Shown here: piece after piece, positions 14,474 to 22,786 of the stretch
Layout of the letters: each line of letters begins with the position of its first letter
Numbering within the stretch: the stretch's first letter is position 1
The notes under the pieces: generated by a model
Databases searched by the model: none
Seen by the model: only the letters and a program-made list of their open reading frames with translations
What the model was told of the DNA's origin: nothing
NCBI GenBank assembly: GCA_003559575.1
Contig: PWKZ01000005.1
Span: 1-38,144, forward strand
Direction: 5' to 3'
Length of the DNA: 38,144 bases
DNA from: Bradymonadales bacterium
GTDB taxonomy: Bacteria > Myxococcota_A > UBA9042 > PWKZ01
Program-made: the position numbers and the translations under genes

Positions 14474-16604
14474 GGTGGCCCTCCCTGCTGTGCGCAATTA
14501 AGATCCTGGCGTCTACTGCTTTCAGTCCCTTGCCCTGCTCGTAGACAACAATGGGATTGATTTCAATGTCGGTGATGCCGGAGCATCGTCTAATTATGGT
14601 AGCCACTTTTAGTATCGTCCCGATGACCGTGTCGATGTCCTTGCGGGCTTCTCCCCTGACGCCCATCAGAAGCGGGAAAGACCTGATCTCCTTCAGCATT
14701 CGCATGACTTCGCGGCGGTTGAGCGGCAGCGCCCTGAAAACCACGTCCCTCATGACCTCAACGTAAATGCCACCCAGGCCGCACATTACGATGGGGCCGA
14801 AGGATGCATCGCGACGAGCCCCCACGATAAGCTCGGTGCCAGGCTTCACCATCTCGCAGATTTCGATGCCGTTGATGACGGCATCGGGTTTATAGGCCTT
14901 GGCGTTTTGCAGTATCGCCTCATAGGCGTCGATTACTTCCGTTTTATTTTCCAGGTTGAGCGCCACGCCACCCGCATCGCTTTTATGCAGTATATCCCTG
15001 GAAACCACCTTCATAACGACAGGGTAACCGATTGATTCGGCGAACCCCACCGCCTCCGTTATGCTATTCGCGATTCTGCTCTGCGGTATCGTAATCCCCG
15101 CGGCTCTCATGACCGCCGACCCCTCAGACGCCAGTAAGAATGACCTGCCGTCCGCCAGCGCCTTTTGAATGACGGATTCGATGGCGGCGGCATCAATTTC
15201 ATCCTCCTCCACCTCATCGCTCTGCTCTCTCAAGTAATTCTTGTACCGGTAGGCAGCTCCGAGGCTCGAGACAGCCTGATAGACATCACTGTATACCGGG
15301 ATGCCGTCCCGCTGGAGCGACGCCATAGCCTTCTCCACCGACTCTCCCCCTATAATGGCGTAGGAGATAGGCTTCCCGGCCGCACAGTGCGCTTCATAGG
15401 TCTTTTTGACCATTGGGGCCATGTTGTCTGAATCAAAGGTGGCGGTGTCACAGTAAAGCGCAAGCGTGGCGTCCATGGAGTCGCTGCGGGCAGGAGCGGA
15501 CAGCGCCAAGTGGTAGTCAGCGGAATTGGCGCCCCCCGTTATGTCCACGGGATTTTTGGTGGAGCCGAAGGAGGGAGTGGCAGGACCGAAGACCTCCTTG
15601 AGTGTCTCTTGATCGTCCAAAAGCTCAATGCCGAATTTCTCACACGCATCGGTGGCCATTACTCCGACACCACCCCCGTTTGTCACGATGACGGCCCTGT
15701 CTCCGGCGGGAAGCCGGGTTCGTGCGAGGAACTTGCACCAGTTAAATGCCTCTTCAAGACCCTCGGCTCGCAAGACACCGCACTGGCGCATGATGGCATC
15801 AAAGATCTCGTCGGACCCCGCCAGCGACCCGGTATGTGAAGCGGCCGCCATGGCACCCCTTTTGGAACGGCCGGACTTGATAACCACCACTGGTTTGTAT
15901 GCGGTGGTTCTTTTGAGGGCTTCGATCAGGCGCTCGCCATTTTTTACGCCCTCAATGTACATCAAGATGACCCTCGTCTCATCTTGCGAGACGAGGTAGT
16001 CGAGCAGGTCGGCCTCGTCCAAGTCACATTTATTGCCGAGGGACACTATTGCCGAAAGGCCGATATTATCGACGGCGGTCTTGCCAATCATTGCGATCCC
16101 GAGGGCACCGCTCTGGGTCAAGATGGCGACATTGCCCGGCATGACGCTTGTGCCGGAGAACGTGGAGTTGAGGGACGAAGTGGCCGAGTAAAGCCCGAAA
16201 ATATTGGGCCCCAGAATACGCATGCCGGCCGACCGCGCGGTGGCCACAATTTGTTGTTCCGCACCGGTATTGCCCACCTCGGAAAACCCGGAGGTAATTA
16301 TCTGAACCGCCGGAACCCCCTTGCGCGCGCAGCTCTCGATCGCCTCCAGCACGAATTTCGCCGGGATGGCGATCGTGGCCTGATCGATCTGATCGTCAAC
16401 CTCCTCAATAGAGGCATATGCTCTGTGCCCGAGGATTTCACCTCCGCTTGGACTTATCGGGTAAAGCCGCCCCTTGTATCCCCCGGCGAGGACATTCTTG
16501 AAGATATTGTGCCCAATTTTCGTTGGGTTCCGTGATGCGCCGATGACCGCGAAGCTCTTCGGTTCAAAGAGGCGCCGAATCGTGTCATCCTGTTTCCGGT
16601 TCAT
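14466..16604 (-). CDS. ADP-forming acyl-CoA (acetate-CoA) synthetase, fused alpha-beta
   Basis: The protein is 712 residues from the ATG at 16604, with GGAG 6 nt upstream; an in-frame TTG at 16616 is less likely. Domains in order are: CoA-binding Rossmann domain (FEPKSFAVIGASRNPTKIGH, residues 13-32), succinyl-CoA-ligase-like domains with TQSGALG (164-170), the phospho-histidine loop ASHTGSLAGSD with His257, and a C-terminal ATP-grasp domain from about 480 to 700 (GYPVVMKVVSRDILHKSDAGG, given to its core; then GVRGEARKD and DIEINP). The enzyme interconverts acyl-CoA, ADP and phosphate with the free acid, CoA and ATP, so it can make ATP from thioesters. Many organisms encode alpha and beta separately; here they are one chain. 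The start lies inside the 3' end of the CoA-transferase gene (20-nt overlap). The substrate (acetate, propionate or another) is not readable. Confidence 0.93.
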   Translation of the reverse strand: MNRKQDDTIRRLFEPKSFAVIGASRNPTKIGHNIFKNVLAGGYKGRLYPISPSGGEILGHRAYASIEEVDDQIDQATIAIPAKFVLEAIESCARKGVPAVQIITSGFSEVGNTGAEQQIVATARSAGMRILGPNIFGLYSATSSLNSTFSGTSVMPGNVAILTQSGALGIAMIGKTAVDNIGLSAIVSLGNKCDLDEADLLDYLVSQDETRVILMYIEGVKNGERLIEALKRTTAYKPVVVIKSGRSKRGAMAAASHTGSLAGSDEIFDAIMRQCGVLRAEGLEEAFNWCKFLARTRLPAGDRAVIVTNGGGVGVMATDACEKFGIELLDDQETLKEVFGPATPSFGSTKNPVDITGGANSADYHLALSAPARSDSMDATLALYCDTATFDSDNMAPMVKKTYEAHCAAGKPISYAIIGGESVEKAMASLQRDGIPVYSDVYQAVSSLGAAYRYKNYLREQSDEVEEDEIDAAAIESVIQKALADGRSFLLASEGSAVMRAAGITIPQSRIANSITEAVGFAESIGYPVVMKVVSRDILHKSDAGGVALNLENKTEVIDAYEAILQNAKAYKPDAVINGIEICEMVKPGTELIVGARRDASFGPIVMCGLGGIYVEVMRDVVFRALPLNRREVMRMLKEIRSFPLLMGVRGEARKDIDTVIGTILKVATIIRRCSGITDIEINPIVVYEQGKGLKAVDARILIAHSREGHHE

Positions 16605-18486
16605 TGGTTGCTCCAAATGTCATAGTAAGATTATACGCGCCGTCTTCAATCCTCCTCTGAAGATCCGGGAAGGTCTTTTGAAAAACATGCATCATCGGCC
16701 TGTTCTCGGCCAGCACATCTGCCGTGAACCCGTGGAGCCCCTCTTTTTTCGCGAGGAGGGAGAGATAGCTCACCAGCTCGAAACCTATCCCTCTGTTGTG
16801 GTATTCGTCCCTCACGGCAAAGGCCACATCAGCCGAATGGGACTTCTCTTCCTTGGTGAACTGCCCCATCCCCACCACTTTCTCGACTTCCCTCTCGACG
16901 ATGCAGGCAAGTATGACCATTTCTCGTGTGTAGTCGATCACCACGAAATTCTGGCGAAGCTTGTGTGGGATATCCCTACGTATCGACATGAAGCGCCTCT
17001 GCAAACTCGTGTCTGAGAGCGAATAAAAGAACTCCTTTATCAGAGGCTCGTCGTCAATCTTAACCGGCCGGAAGTAAAGCTGAAACCCCTTCTTCGTAGT
17101 GCGCACGGACTCAAGATGTTCGGGATATTCGCCTTTCTTGCCGGGAACGAAGGCCTGGTCGGGGTAAATCAGATTGAGTTCCTTTGCTTTCTCGATCAGC
17201 CATGGCCTAAATCTAGGATGGGCAATGGAGATTAGAGCCATGGCCCGTTCTCTAATGTTTTTCCCGTGAATGTATGCAATCCCGTATTCGGTCACCACGT
17301 AATAGATATCACCACGATTGAGAGTAACGCCGGCGCCACTGTCGAGAAATGGGACAATCCGCGAAACGGTGTCATCGAGCGCAGTTGATCGGAGGACCAA
17401 TATGGTTTTCCCATCCGGCGCGAAGGTGGCGGCCCGCATGAAATCGGCGCTCCCGCCGATGCCGCTGAAAAAGGTGTTGCCGATGGATTCGGCCGTCGCC
17501 TGACCCGTAAGATCGAGCTGAAGGGCAGCGTTAATCGCAGTCATATTGTTGATGCCTGAGATTATTCGCGGCAGATTCGTGTAGTCAATAGACTTGAATT
17601 CGATGGCGGGATTGTCGTCTATAAAATCATAAGTCTCATTTTTGCCCATACAAAAAGACGCGACGCTTTTGCCGTGGTCGATATTTTTTCTGGAATTGTC
17701 GATGACGCCTTCTCTTATGAGATCGACCAGGCTGTCAGTCAAGAGCTCCGAATGTACTCCGAGGTGCTTCTTATCGCGCAGGTTGGAAAGAATCGCGTTC
17801 GGCATGCTCCCGTACCCTACCTGAAGGACATCGCCGTCTCTCACGATGCGAGCGACATATTTCCCGATCTGGTGGGCTATCTCATCTTCAACAGGAGGAG
17901 CGAACTCGAGGAGCGGCTCATCCTGATGAAGGATGAAGTCGATCTTGTCAATGTGAACGAATGTGTCGCCATGAACGCGGGGCATAAAACGATTCACCTG
18001 CGCAATCACCACCTGCGCGCTCTCAAGGGCAGATTTGGTGATATCCACGCTTACTCCCAGGCTCACGAATCCGTTTTTATCCGGCAAGGATGTTTGGATG
18101 AGCGCGATATCAATTGGGATTCGTCGGTTGCGAATAAGCGCTGGGACCTTGGACAGGAAAATGGGCGTGTAGTCAGCCATTCCCTTGTTCACGGCATTCC
18201 GGGTGTTGTTCCCCACGAAAAATGAGTTGTGCCTGAAATTGTATGTGTACCTTTTGTCGGCGTAGGGCGCTACTCCCAGTGTCCAAATATGGAAAACTTC
18301 CGTCTCCGCGAAAGCCTTGGGATGCGCCTCAACGTAGCCCATGAGAGCTGTTACCAGGTACTGCGGTTCCCCGCAGGCGGTGCTTATGAAAATGCGATCT
18401 CCCCTTCGGATGTGACTGAAGATATCCTCTTCCTTTGCGAATTTCTCGGGAGCCGATTGTTTCCATTGTTCAAGAATTAGAGACAC
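16585..18486 (-). CDS. Acetyl-CoA hydrolase/CoA-transferase fused to a GNAT acetyltransferase
   Basis: The protein is 633 residues from a GTG at 18486, chosen because AAGGAG lies 6 nt upstream. An in-frame ATG at 18510 would add 8 residues but has no such site. Residues 1-460 are a class I CoA-transferase of the 4-hydroxybutyrate CoA-transferase/acetyl-CoA hydrolase group. Landmarks are GDRIFISTACGEPQYL near 30, YGSMPNAI, and GVHSELLTDS with the likely catalytic Glu247 that forms the glutamyl-CoA thioester. Residues 470-615 are a GNAT acetyltransferase: VRDEYHNRGIGFELV has the acetyl-CoA loop RxxGxG. The first half would move CoA between acids; the second would acetylate an amine, possibly a protein lysine. 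The downstream ADP-forming synthetase overlaps it by 20 nt. The lower G+C (28/60 in 16621-16680) sets it apart from flanking genes. Confidence 0.92.
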   Translation of the reverse strand: MSLILEQWKQSAPEKFAKEEDIFSHIRRGDRIFISTACGEPQYLVTALMGYVEAHPKAFAETEVFHIWTLGVAPYADKRYTYNFRHNSFFVGNNTRNAVNKGMADYTPIFLSKVPALIRNRRIPIDIALIQTSLPDKNGFVSLGVSVDITKSALESAQVVIAQVNRFMPRVHGDTFVHIDKIDFILHQDEPLLEFAPPVEDEIAHQIGKYVARIVRDGDVLQVGYGSMPNAILSNLRDKKHLGVHSELLTDSLVDLIREGVIDNSRKNIDHGKSVASFCMGKNETYDFIDDNPAIEFKSIDYTNLPRIISGINNMTAINAALQLDLTGQATAESIGNTFFSGIGGSADFMRAATFAPDGKTILVLRSTALDDTVSRIVPFLDSGAGVTLNRGDIYYVVTEYGIAYIHGKNIRERAMALISIAHPRFRPWLIEKAKELNLIYPDQAFVPGKKGEYPEHLESVRTTKKGFQLYFRPVKIDDEPLIKEFFYSLSDTSLQRRFMSIRRDIPHKLRQNFVVIDYTREMVILACIVEREVEKVVGMGQFTKEEKSHSADVAFAVRDEYHNRGIGFELVSYLSLLAKKEGLHGFTADVLAENRPMMHVFQKTFPDLQRRIEDGAYNLTMTFGATNEPETG

Positions 18487-18607
18487 CGCATTCTCCTTCA
18501 AAGTGCCCATCAAAAGATTGGTCAAAGGCCCCGGACCACTCCAGGAGGTCCGAGACGAGGCTGACATCATCGGTGTCGCGGGGCATCAATGCTTTCAACG
18601 CCATCAT
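18470..18607 (-). CDS. Possible 45-residue leader ORF overlapping the CoA-transferase start
   Basis: The reading frame from tandem ATGs (18607, 18604) encodes an acidic 45-residue peptide, beginning MMALKALMPRDTDDV and ending ECGVSNS. Its stop falls 14 nt inside the CoA-transferase gene in another frame. A purine-rich GGAAAGAG lies about 11 nt upstream, a little far. The amino-acid composition is protein-like and unlike neighbouring non-coding frames. It could be a translationally coupled leader or a small partner protein. No family is recognised. Confidence 0.33.
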   Translation of the reverse strand: MMALKALMPRDTDDVSLVSDLLEWSGAFDQSFDGHFEGECGVSNS

Positions 18608-18767
18608 GCCACCGGCGACTCTTTCCAAGGGAGATCATTCGCCAACGCGGATTCCTTCGCCCGCCAAGCGCTACCGTCGCCTACTTGCCCACCGTTTTTT
18701 TTAAACACCATCGGACGCGGCGAGTACTGCCGACAAGATGATGAGGAGATGTCCGCGCTTGAGTTTG

Positions 18768-18926
18768 CTAGCGCCGCGACTTTCGCCCTTGACGGGCAGA
18801 CGTCGCGGGGTCGGGTACGAAGAGCTTGAGATCCGGCAAGCGAACCGACAATTCGACGACCGCCGCGGGCTGCCGGAACTGCAGGCAGAACACCACCCTG
18901 AGGGCAAGAAGAGTGGCCAGCATCAT
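18768..18926 (-). CDS. Possible 52-residue small ORF with hydrophobic N-terminus
   Basis: A frame from tandem ATGs at 18926 begins MMLATLLALRVVFCLQF, a hydrophobic stretch, and ends with a basic tail GRKSRR. Its start overlaps the stop of the 74-residue frame upstream (AAATGATG). No ribosome-binding site is visible and no family is recognised, so it may be chance. Confidence 0.22.
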   Translation of the reverse strand: MMLATLLALRVVFCLQFRQPAAVVELSVRLPDLKLFVPDPATSARQGRKSRR

Positions 18927-19156
18927 TTAGCGAAAAGCTGAGCGTGACGGGACTCCGTTTCCGCAGACCCAAGCCGACATTCGCTCCAGTTACCGATACC
19001 GATACGGAATTGCGTTTCGTAGGGCGGAGTGATCAGTCTGGACCTGCTGTGTACCGGCATCGGCACGACGCCCCTGAGCAATGTCCATCGACGAGTGTCC
19101 AACAGATTCTCATAGGGATCAAGCGAGATCGCCCAGGGCCTACGCATCTAAAGCGC

Positions 19157-19417
19157 TCATTCGGTGTAAAGAACAAGGGTCTGAAGGCCGGGCGGGACGA
19201 GAAGTATTTGCTGAAAGTCCTCAGCGCCGCAGATCTCTAGGTGCCGCCGCATGAACTGTTCGAACGAAACCGCGCGCACGGCGGAGACAACGCCCGTGAG
19301 CAAGCGAACGTTGAGAGAAAGTTTGTCGCAATAGGTCGCACTGGCGGCCGGTGCTCCACAGCGTGAGCCCGGATCGTGCCCGTCCCGTGCCCGTCCCGTG
19401 CCCGTCCGGTAGCCCGA
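19157..19417 (-). pseudogene. Possible C-terminal remnant of a lost gene
   Basis: On the minus strand, one frame ends at a TGA (19157-19159) after a protein-like stretch: LSLNVRLLTGVVSAVRAVSF, then FMRRHLEICGAEDF and ILLVPPGLQTLVLYTE. It has no good start codon, and upstream it runs into the 11-bp tandem repeat and an in-frame stop. This looks like the tail of a gene whose 5' part was lost. The family is not recognised. The call rests on composition only. Confidence 0.3.
19375..19407. repeat. Three perfect 11-bp tandem repeats
   Basis: CGTGCCCGTCC is repeated three times without a mismatch. It sits between the gene remnant and the stem-loop cluster. Confidence 0.92.
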
Positions 19418-19440
19418 CCAGCCCCGTAGCGCCTAAGACG

Positions 19441-19500
19441 GTCGGTTGAACCCGACCGCGGATGAGGTGCTCCACCTCAGCTCGCGGGCAAAGCCCGCGA
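19441..19500. other. Three consecutive stem-loops upstream of the GlpA-like operon
   Basis: Within 60 bp are GTCGG/CCGAC near 19441, TGAGGTG-CTC-CACCTCA (19463-19479) and TCGCGGGC-AAA-GCCCGCGA (19482-19500). The last two are perfect with 3-nt loops. They lie about 70 bp before a TATAAT box, so they are upstream of, not within, the predicted transcript. They could be a protein-binding array, an end-of-gene element of the lost upstream gene, or a structured mobile repeat. Confidence 0.6.
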
Positions 19501-19544
19501 CCAAAAGAATAAGATGCGATTGCCCTGCCCCCGGCCCCCGGCCC

Positions 19545-19574
19545 TGTGGCGCGGATGGCGCGTGTGAGTATAAT
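19545..19574 (+). promoter_or_regulatory. Likely sigma70-type promoter of the GlpA-like operon
   Basis: A perfect TATAAT -10 box lies at 19569-19574. The -35 region (TGTGGC at 19545-19550, 18-bp spacer) is weak, so an activator or an unusual sigma factor may help. Transcription would start near 19581, giving a leader of about 55 nt before the ATG at 19637. Confidence 0.5.
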
Positions 19575-19636
19575 CCTAGCCGGCGGCGGGGCCGGGCCGG
19601 CCTTCGGAGCCTTGATTCAATGTGCGGGAGAGAGAC

Positions 19637-21094
19637 ATGTTCGACGTTGCCATCATCGGGGGAGGAGTGGTCGGCTGCGCTGTCGCGCGCGAGCTGTCAC
19701 GCTACCACCTCCGCACCGTTCTCATCGAACGTTACGCCGAGGTGGGCTTTGGGACGACGAAGACCAACTCCGGCATCATCCATGCCGGCCAGCAGACGGC
19801 CCCCGGCACCCTCAAAGGGCTCTTGGAGGTGCGCGGCAACGCCATGTTCGACGAGCTACAGCGAGAGCTCGGCTTCGGCTTCAGACGCTGCGGCGAGCTC
19901 GTGGTGGCCTCGTCGGAAGAAGAGATCGCCACACTTCACCGCATGAAATCCGACGGAGAGGCCAAAGGAGTGCGCGGCCTCGTCATGTGGGACAGGGAGA
20001 AACTGAAGCGCGAAGAGCCCAACCTGAGCTCGCATCTCGTGGCGGCGCTGTTTGCACCCACCGCCGGTGTCATCAACCCATACGAGTTCGCCTTCGCGCT
20101 CGTCAAATGCGCCGAGCAAAACGGCGTCGAGTTGCGGGTCGGGAGCCCTGTCACCTCCATCGCGAAAGGACCGGACGGTTTCGTGATCGAAGCGGGGGCA
20201 GAGACTCTCAAGGCGCATTTCGTGCTGAACGCCGCCGGCGTCCACGCCGATCAGGTGGCGGCGATGGTGGGCGCGGCCGACTTCTCAATCCACCCGCGAC
20301 GCGGCGAGGAGTACCTGCTCGACAAAAGACTCGAGGGGATTGTCCAGCGCCTTATCTTCCCCGTCCCCACGCCCGCCTCGAAAGGGATCCTGATTATCCC
20401 GACCTTTGACGGCACCATCATGGTAGGCCCCACCGCGCAAGACCAGGAGGATCGCTTCGACGTACCGACCACCTTCGAGGGCAGCGAGGCGGTCTTCTCG
20501 TCGGTGCGGCGTATCTGTCCGGCAATCGATCCGCGCGCGACCATCGCCGAGTTCGCGGGGCTGAGGGCCGTCTCCAACACCGGGGACTTCATCATCGGCC
20601 AGTCCGCGGTCCCGGGCTTCTTCAACGTCGCCGGCATCCAATCGCCGGGGCTCACGGCCTCTCCCGCCATCGCCACCCACGTGGTCGACTTGCTGGGCCG
20701 GAGTGGGCTGTCGCTCGTGGAGCGCGCCGACTTCAACCCTGAAGTGGCGCCGCCCTTCCGGTTTGCGCAACAGTCGAACGACGCGCGCCAAGCGCTCATC
20801 GCGACCGACCCCCTGTTCGGCAAGCTCGTGTGCCGCTGCGAACTCGTGACCGAGGCTGAAGTGAACCAGGCCATCGACCACGGCGCCTGCACCCTGGACG
20901 GAGTCAAGTTTCGAACCCGCGCCGGGATGGGGCGCTGCCAGGGAGGTTTTTGCACCACCCGGGTGATGCAGATCCTGGCAGATCGCCTGAAGGTCCCTTT
21001 CCACGAGGTGACGAAGCGCGGGGGCGACTCCTGGATAGTGCGCCCCATGCCGGCGCCTGGGCCGGCGCCCGACGACCAAACGGAAGAGGGGTGA
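19637..21094 (+). CDS. GlpA-like FAD oxidoreductase with BFD-type [2Fe-2S] domain
   Basis: The protein is 485 residues from the ATG at 19637, with GGGAG 6 nt upstream. Residues 3-35 form an FAD-binding Rossmann motif ([18 protein letters not shown], then LIERY). [10 protein letters not shown] (43-52) is typical of the DAO/glycerol-3-phosphate dehydrogenase family. GDFIIGQS with [16 protein letters not shown] is the C-terminal FAD contact. Residues 395-450 are a bacterioferritin-associated-ferredoxin-like domain with Cys399, Cys401, Cys434 and Cys439 (CRC and CQGGFC). It oxidises an alpha-hydroxy or glycerol-phosphate-like substrate; the natural substrate is not certain. It heads an operon with an NAD/FAD oxidoreductase (4-nt gap) and a DUF1667 protein. 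This arrangement is known from anaerobes, where it accompanies glycerol kinase. No glpK is present here. Confidence 0.9.
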   Translation: MFDVAIIGGGVVGCAVARELSRYHLRTVLIERYAEVGFGTTKTNSGIIHAGQQTAPGTLKGLLEVRGNAMFDELQRELGFGFRRCGELVVASSEEEIATLHRMKSDGEAKGVRGLVMWDREKLKREEPNLSSHLVAALFAPTAGVINPYEFAFALVKCAEQNGVELRVGSPVTSIAKGPDGFVIEAGAETLKAHFVLNAAGVHADQVAAMVGAADFSIHPRRGEEYLLDKRLEGIVQRLIFPVPTPASKGILIIPTFDGTIMVGPTAQDQEDRFDVPTTFEGSEAVFSSVRRICPAIDPRATIAEFAGLRAVSNTGDFIIGQSAVPGFFNVAGIQSPGLTASPAIATHVVDLLGRSGLSLVERADFNPEVAPPFRFAQQSNDARQALIATDPLFGKLVCRCELVTEAEVNQAIDHGACTLDGVKFRTRAGMGRCQGGFCTTRVMQILADRLKVPFHEVTKRGGDSWIVRPMPAPGPAPDDQTEEG

Positions 21095-21098
21095 GATC

Positions 21099-22367
21099 GT
21101 GTTTGGGAGGATGAGCAAGAGCTATGACGTGGTCGTGGTGGGCGGCGGACCGGCGGGGCTGGCGGCCGCGCTGGGCGCCCTCGAGAGCGGAATCTCGCGG
21201 GTGCTGATAGTCGAGCGCGAGCCGGAGGCCGGCGGCATTTTGCGCCAGTGTATCCACTCGGGCTTTGGACTCCACCACTTCAAGGAAGAGCTGACCGGGC
21301 CTGAGTACGCCGAGCGGTTCATCACCAAAGTGATTGATCGGGATATCGACGTGGTGCCGCAGAGCTACGTCACCGGGCTCGCGGTGGACAGCGAGGGAAC
21401 CCGCCTCGTTCGCGTCTTGAGCGAACGCGGCGGGCTCAGCACCATCGAGTGCCGCTCGGTGGTGCTGGCGATGGGCTGCCGTGAGCGCACCCGCGGCGCC
21501 GTGCGGATTCCGGGCTCACGACCGTCCGGGATTTGCACGGCCGGCCTCGCCCAAAAGCTCGTCAACCTGGACGGCTATCTACCGGGCGAGCGGGCCGTCA
21601 TCCTCGGCTCAGGAGATATCGGGCTCATCATGGCGCGACGGCTGACCCTGGAGGGCTGCAAGGTCGAGGGGGTCTTTGAGCTGATGCCGTACAGCAACGG
21701 CCTGACGCGCAACGTGGTGCAGTGTCTCTCCGACTTCGACATTCCCCTTCACCTGTCCACCACGGTGGCGATGATCCACGGCCGCGACAGGCTCGAAGCG
21801 GTGACCGTGGCGCCCGTCGATGAGGCGGGGCAGCCCATTCTCGAGAAGGGCTGGGACGTACCCTGCGACACGTTGCTTCTGTCAATCGGGCTCATCCCCG
21901 AGAACGAGCTCTCCCTGAACCTCGGCATTGAACTCGACGTGGTCACCGGCGGGCCGGTGGTCACCTCGACCATGGCCACCAGCCTGCCCGGGGTGTTTGC
22001 CTGCGGAAACGTCTTGCACGTCCACGACCTCGTGGACTTCGTCACCGAAGAGGCCCTGCGGGCCGGCCGGTTTGCCGGCGAGTACGCGCGCCACATCCGG
22101 CGCCCCCAAGACACCATCTCGCTCGTGCCGGGACAAAACGTGCGCTACTGCTTGCCGCACACCCTGTCGCCGGACCGCACACACACGATCTATCTGCGCA
22201 CCAAGAAGAAGCTCCAGCCGTGCCTGCTCAAAGTCGGAGACCTGCTCGAGCGCAAGCTGCGCTTCGTCGTGCCGGCCGAGATGATCCACTTGACTATCAA
22301 GCCCGAGCTACTCGAACGATTCTACGAGGATCGGTTGCAAATCGATCTCATCCCCCTCACGGAGTGA
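21099..22367 (+). CDS. NAD/FAD-dependent oxidoreductase of the GlpA-like/DUF1667 module
   Basis: The protein is 422 residues from a GTG at 21099, with AGAGGGG 7 nt upstream; the ATG at 21111 has its GGGAGG directly adjacent and is too close. FAD binds at [13 protein letters not shown] (12-24). A conserved [10 protein letters not shown] (48-57) follows the second FAD strand, and the NAD(P)-binding site is [14 protein letters not shown] (167-180). ACGNVL near 305 is the usual C-terminal FAD motif. A roughly 90-residue C-terminal extension is typical of this subgroup. It likely takes electrons from the GlpA-like subunit to NAD or another carrier. The three proteins probably form one complex, as in anaerobic glycerol-3-phosphate dehydrogenases, although this is not GlpB itself. 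Confidence 0.9.
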   Translation: MFGRMSKSYDVVVVGGGPAGLAAALGALESGISRVLIVEREPEAGGILRQCIHSGFGLHHFKEELTGPEYAERFITKVIDRDIDVVPQSYVTGLAVDSEGTRLVRVLSERGGLSTIECRSVVLAMGCRERTRGAVRIPGSRPSGICTAGLAQKLVNLDGYLPGERAVILGSGDIGLIMARRLTLEGCKVEGVFELMPYSNGLTRNVVQCLSDFDIPLHLSTTVAMIHGRDRLEAVTVAPVDEAGQPILEKGWDVPCDTLLLSIGLIPENELSLNLGIELDVVTGGPVVTSTMATSLPGVFACGNVLHVHDLVDFVTEEALRAGRFAGEYARHIRRPQDTISLVPGQNVRYCLPHTLSPDRTHTIYLRTKKKLQPCLLKVGDLLERKLRFVVPAEMIHLTIKPELLERFYEDRLQIDLIPLTE

Positions 22368-22372
22368 TAGCG

Positions 22373-22786
22373 ATGACAACCCGCCGGGTACAAAACTATG
22401 TCTGCACAAGCTGCCCCATCGGCTGCCCGCTGCAGCTCGTCCATGAGGGTGACGAAATAGTGGAGATCGAGGGGCAAGAGTGCAATCGGGGAGCCAAGTA
22501 CGCGAAACAGGAGTTCGTCGATCCGCGCCGGACATTCGCGACCACGGTGCCCATCGAGGGCGCGCTCTACGCGCGGTTGCCCGTCAAGCTGTCGGCCCCG
22601 ATCCCAAAGCACCTCATGATGGCCGCGATGGGCGAGATCCGAAAGCTCTCGGCCCGCGCCCCCGTCGCGCTCGGCCAGGTCATGCTCCGCGATGTGGCCG
22701 GGGTCGCGGGGGTCGATGTGGTGGCGAGCCGCACGATCCCAAGAACCCTCTGCGCTCCCGACCCTCGCGCTGAGAGCCGCGCCTAG
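22373..22786 (+). CDS. DUF1667 cysteine-rich protein
   Basis: The protein is 137 residues from the ATG at 22373, with GGAG 8 nt upstream and only 5 nt after the previous stop. Residues 9-40 hold four cysteines (Cys11, Cys14, Cys18, Cys37) in the pattern CTSCPIGCPL with GQECNRG, resembling the N-terminal iron-sulfur segment of molybdopterin oxidoreductases. The rest (RTFATTVPIEG and VKLSAPIPK) matches DUF1667. It probably carries an iron-sulfur cluster and serves as the third subunit of the oxidoreductase module. Its stop codon shares three bases with the stop of the convergent sbcC gene (CTAG at 22783-22786). Confidence 0.9.
   Translation: MTTRRVQNYVCTSCPIGCPLQLVHEGDEIVEIEGQECNRGAKYAKQEFVDPRRTFATTVPIEGALYARLPVKLSAPIPKHLMMAAMGEIRKLSARAPVALGQVMLRDVAGVAGVDVVASRTIPRTLCAPDPRAESRA

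Larger units (their letters stand above)
18608..19636. other. About 1 kb region without a confident gene
   Basis: Between the start of the acyl-CoA block and the GlpA-like gene I see only small frames on the minus strand. They are 35 residues (18604-18711, MVFKKNGGQVGDG...), 52 residues (18768-18926), 74 residues (18923-19147, no recognised family) and a start-less fragment (19157-19417). Several touch each other by ATGA overlaps. The right half holds an 11-bp tandem repeat, three stem-loops and a likely promoter, listed separately. The whole stretch looks like a degraded junction at the edge of the lower-GC block. Confidence 0.5.

Noticed and set aside
19375-19500. Tandem repeat and stem-loops as a CRISPR array
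   Set aside because: The repeats are 11 bp with no spacers, the stem-loops differ from each other, and no cas gene is present.
19546-20409. 287-codon plus-strand frame overlapping the GlpA-like start
   Set aside because: It runs out of frame through a clear FAD-binding domain and starts before the predicted promoter.
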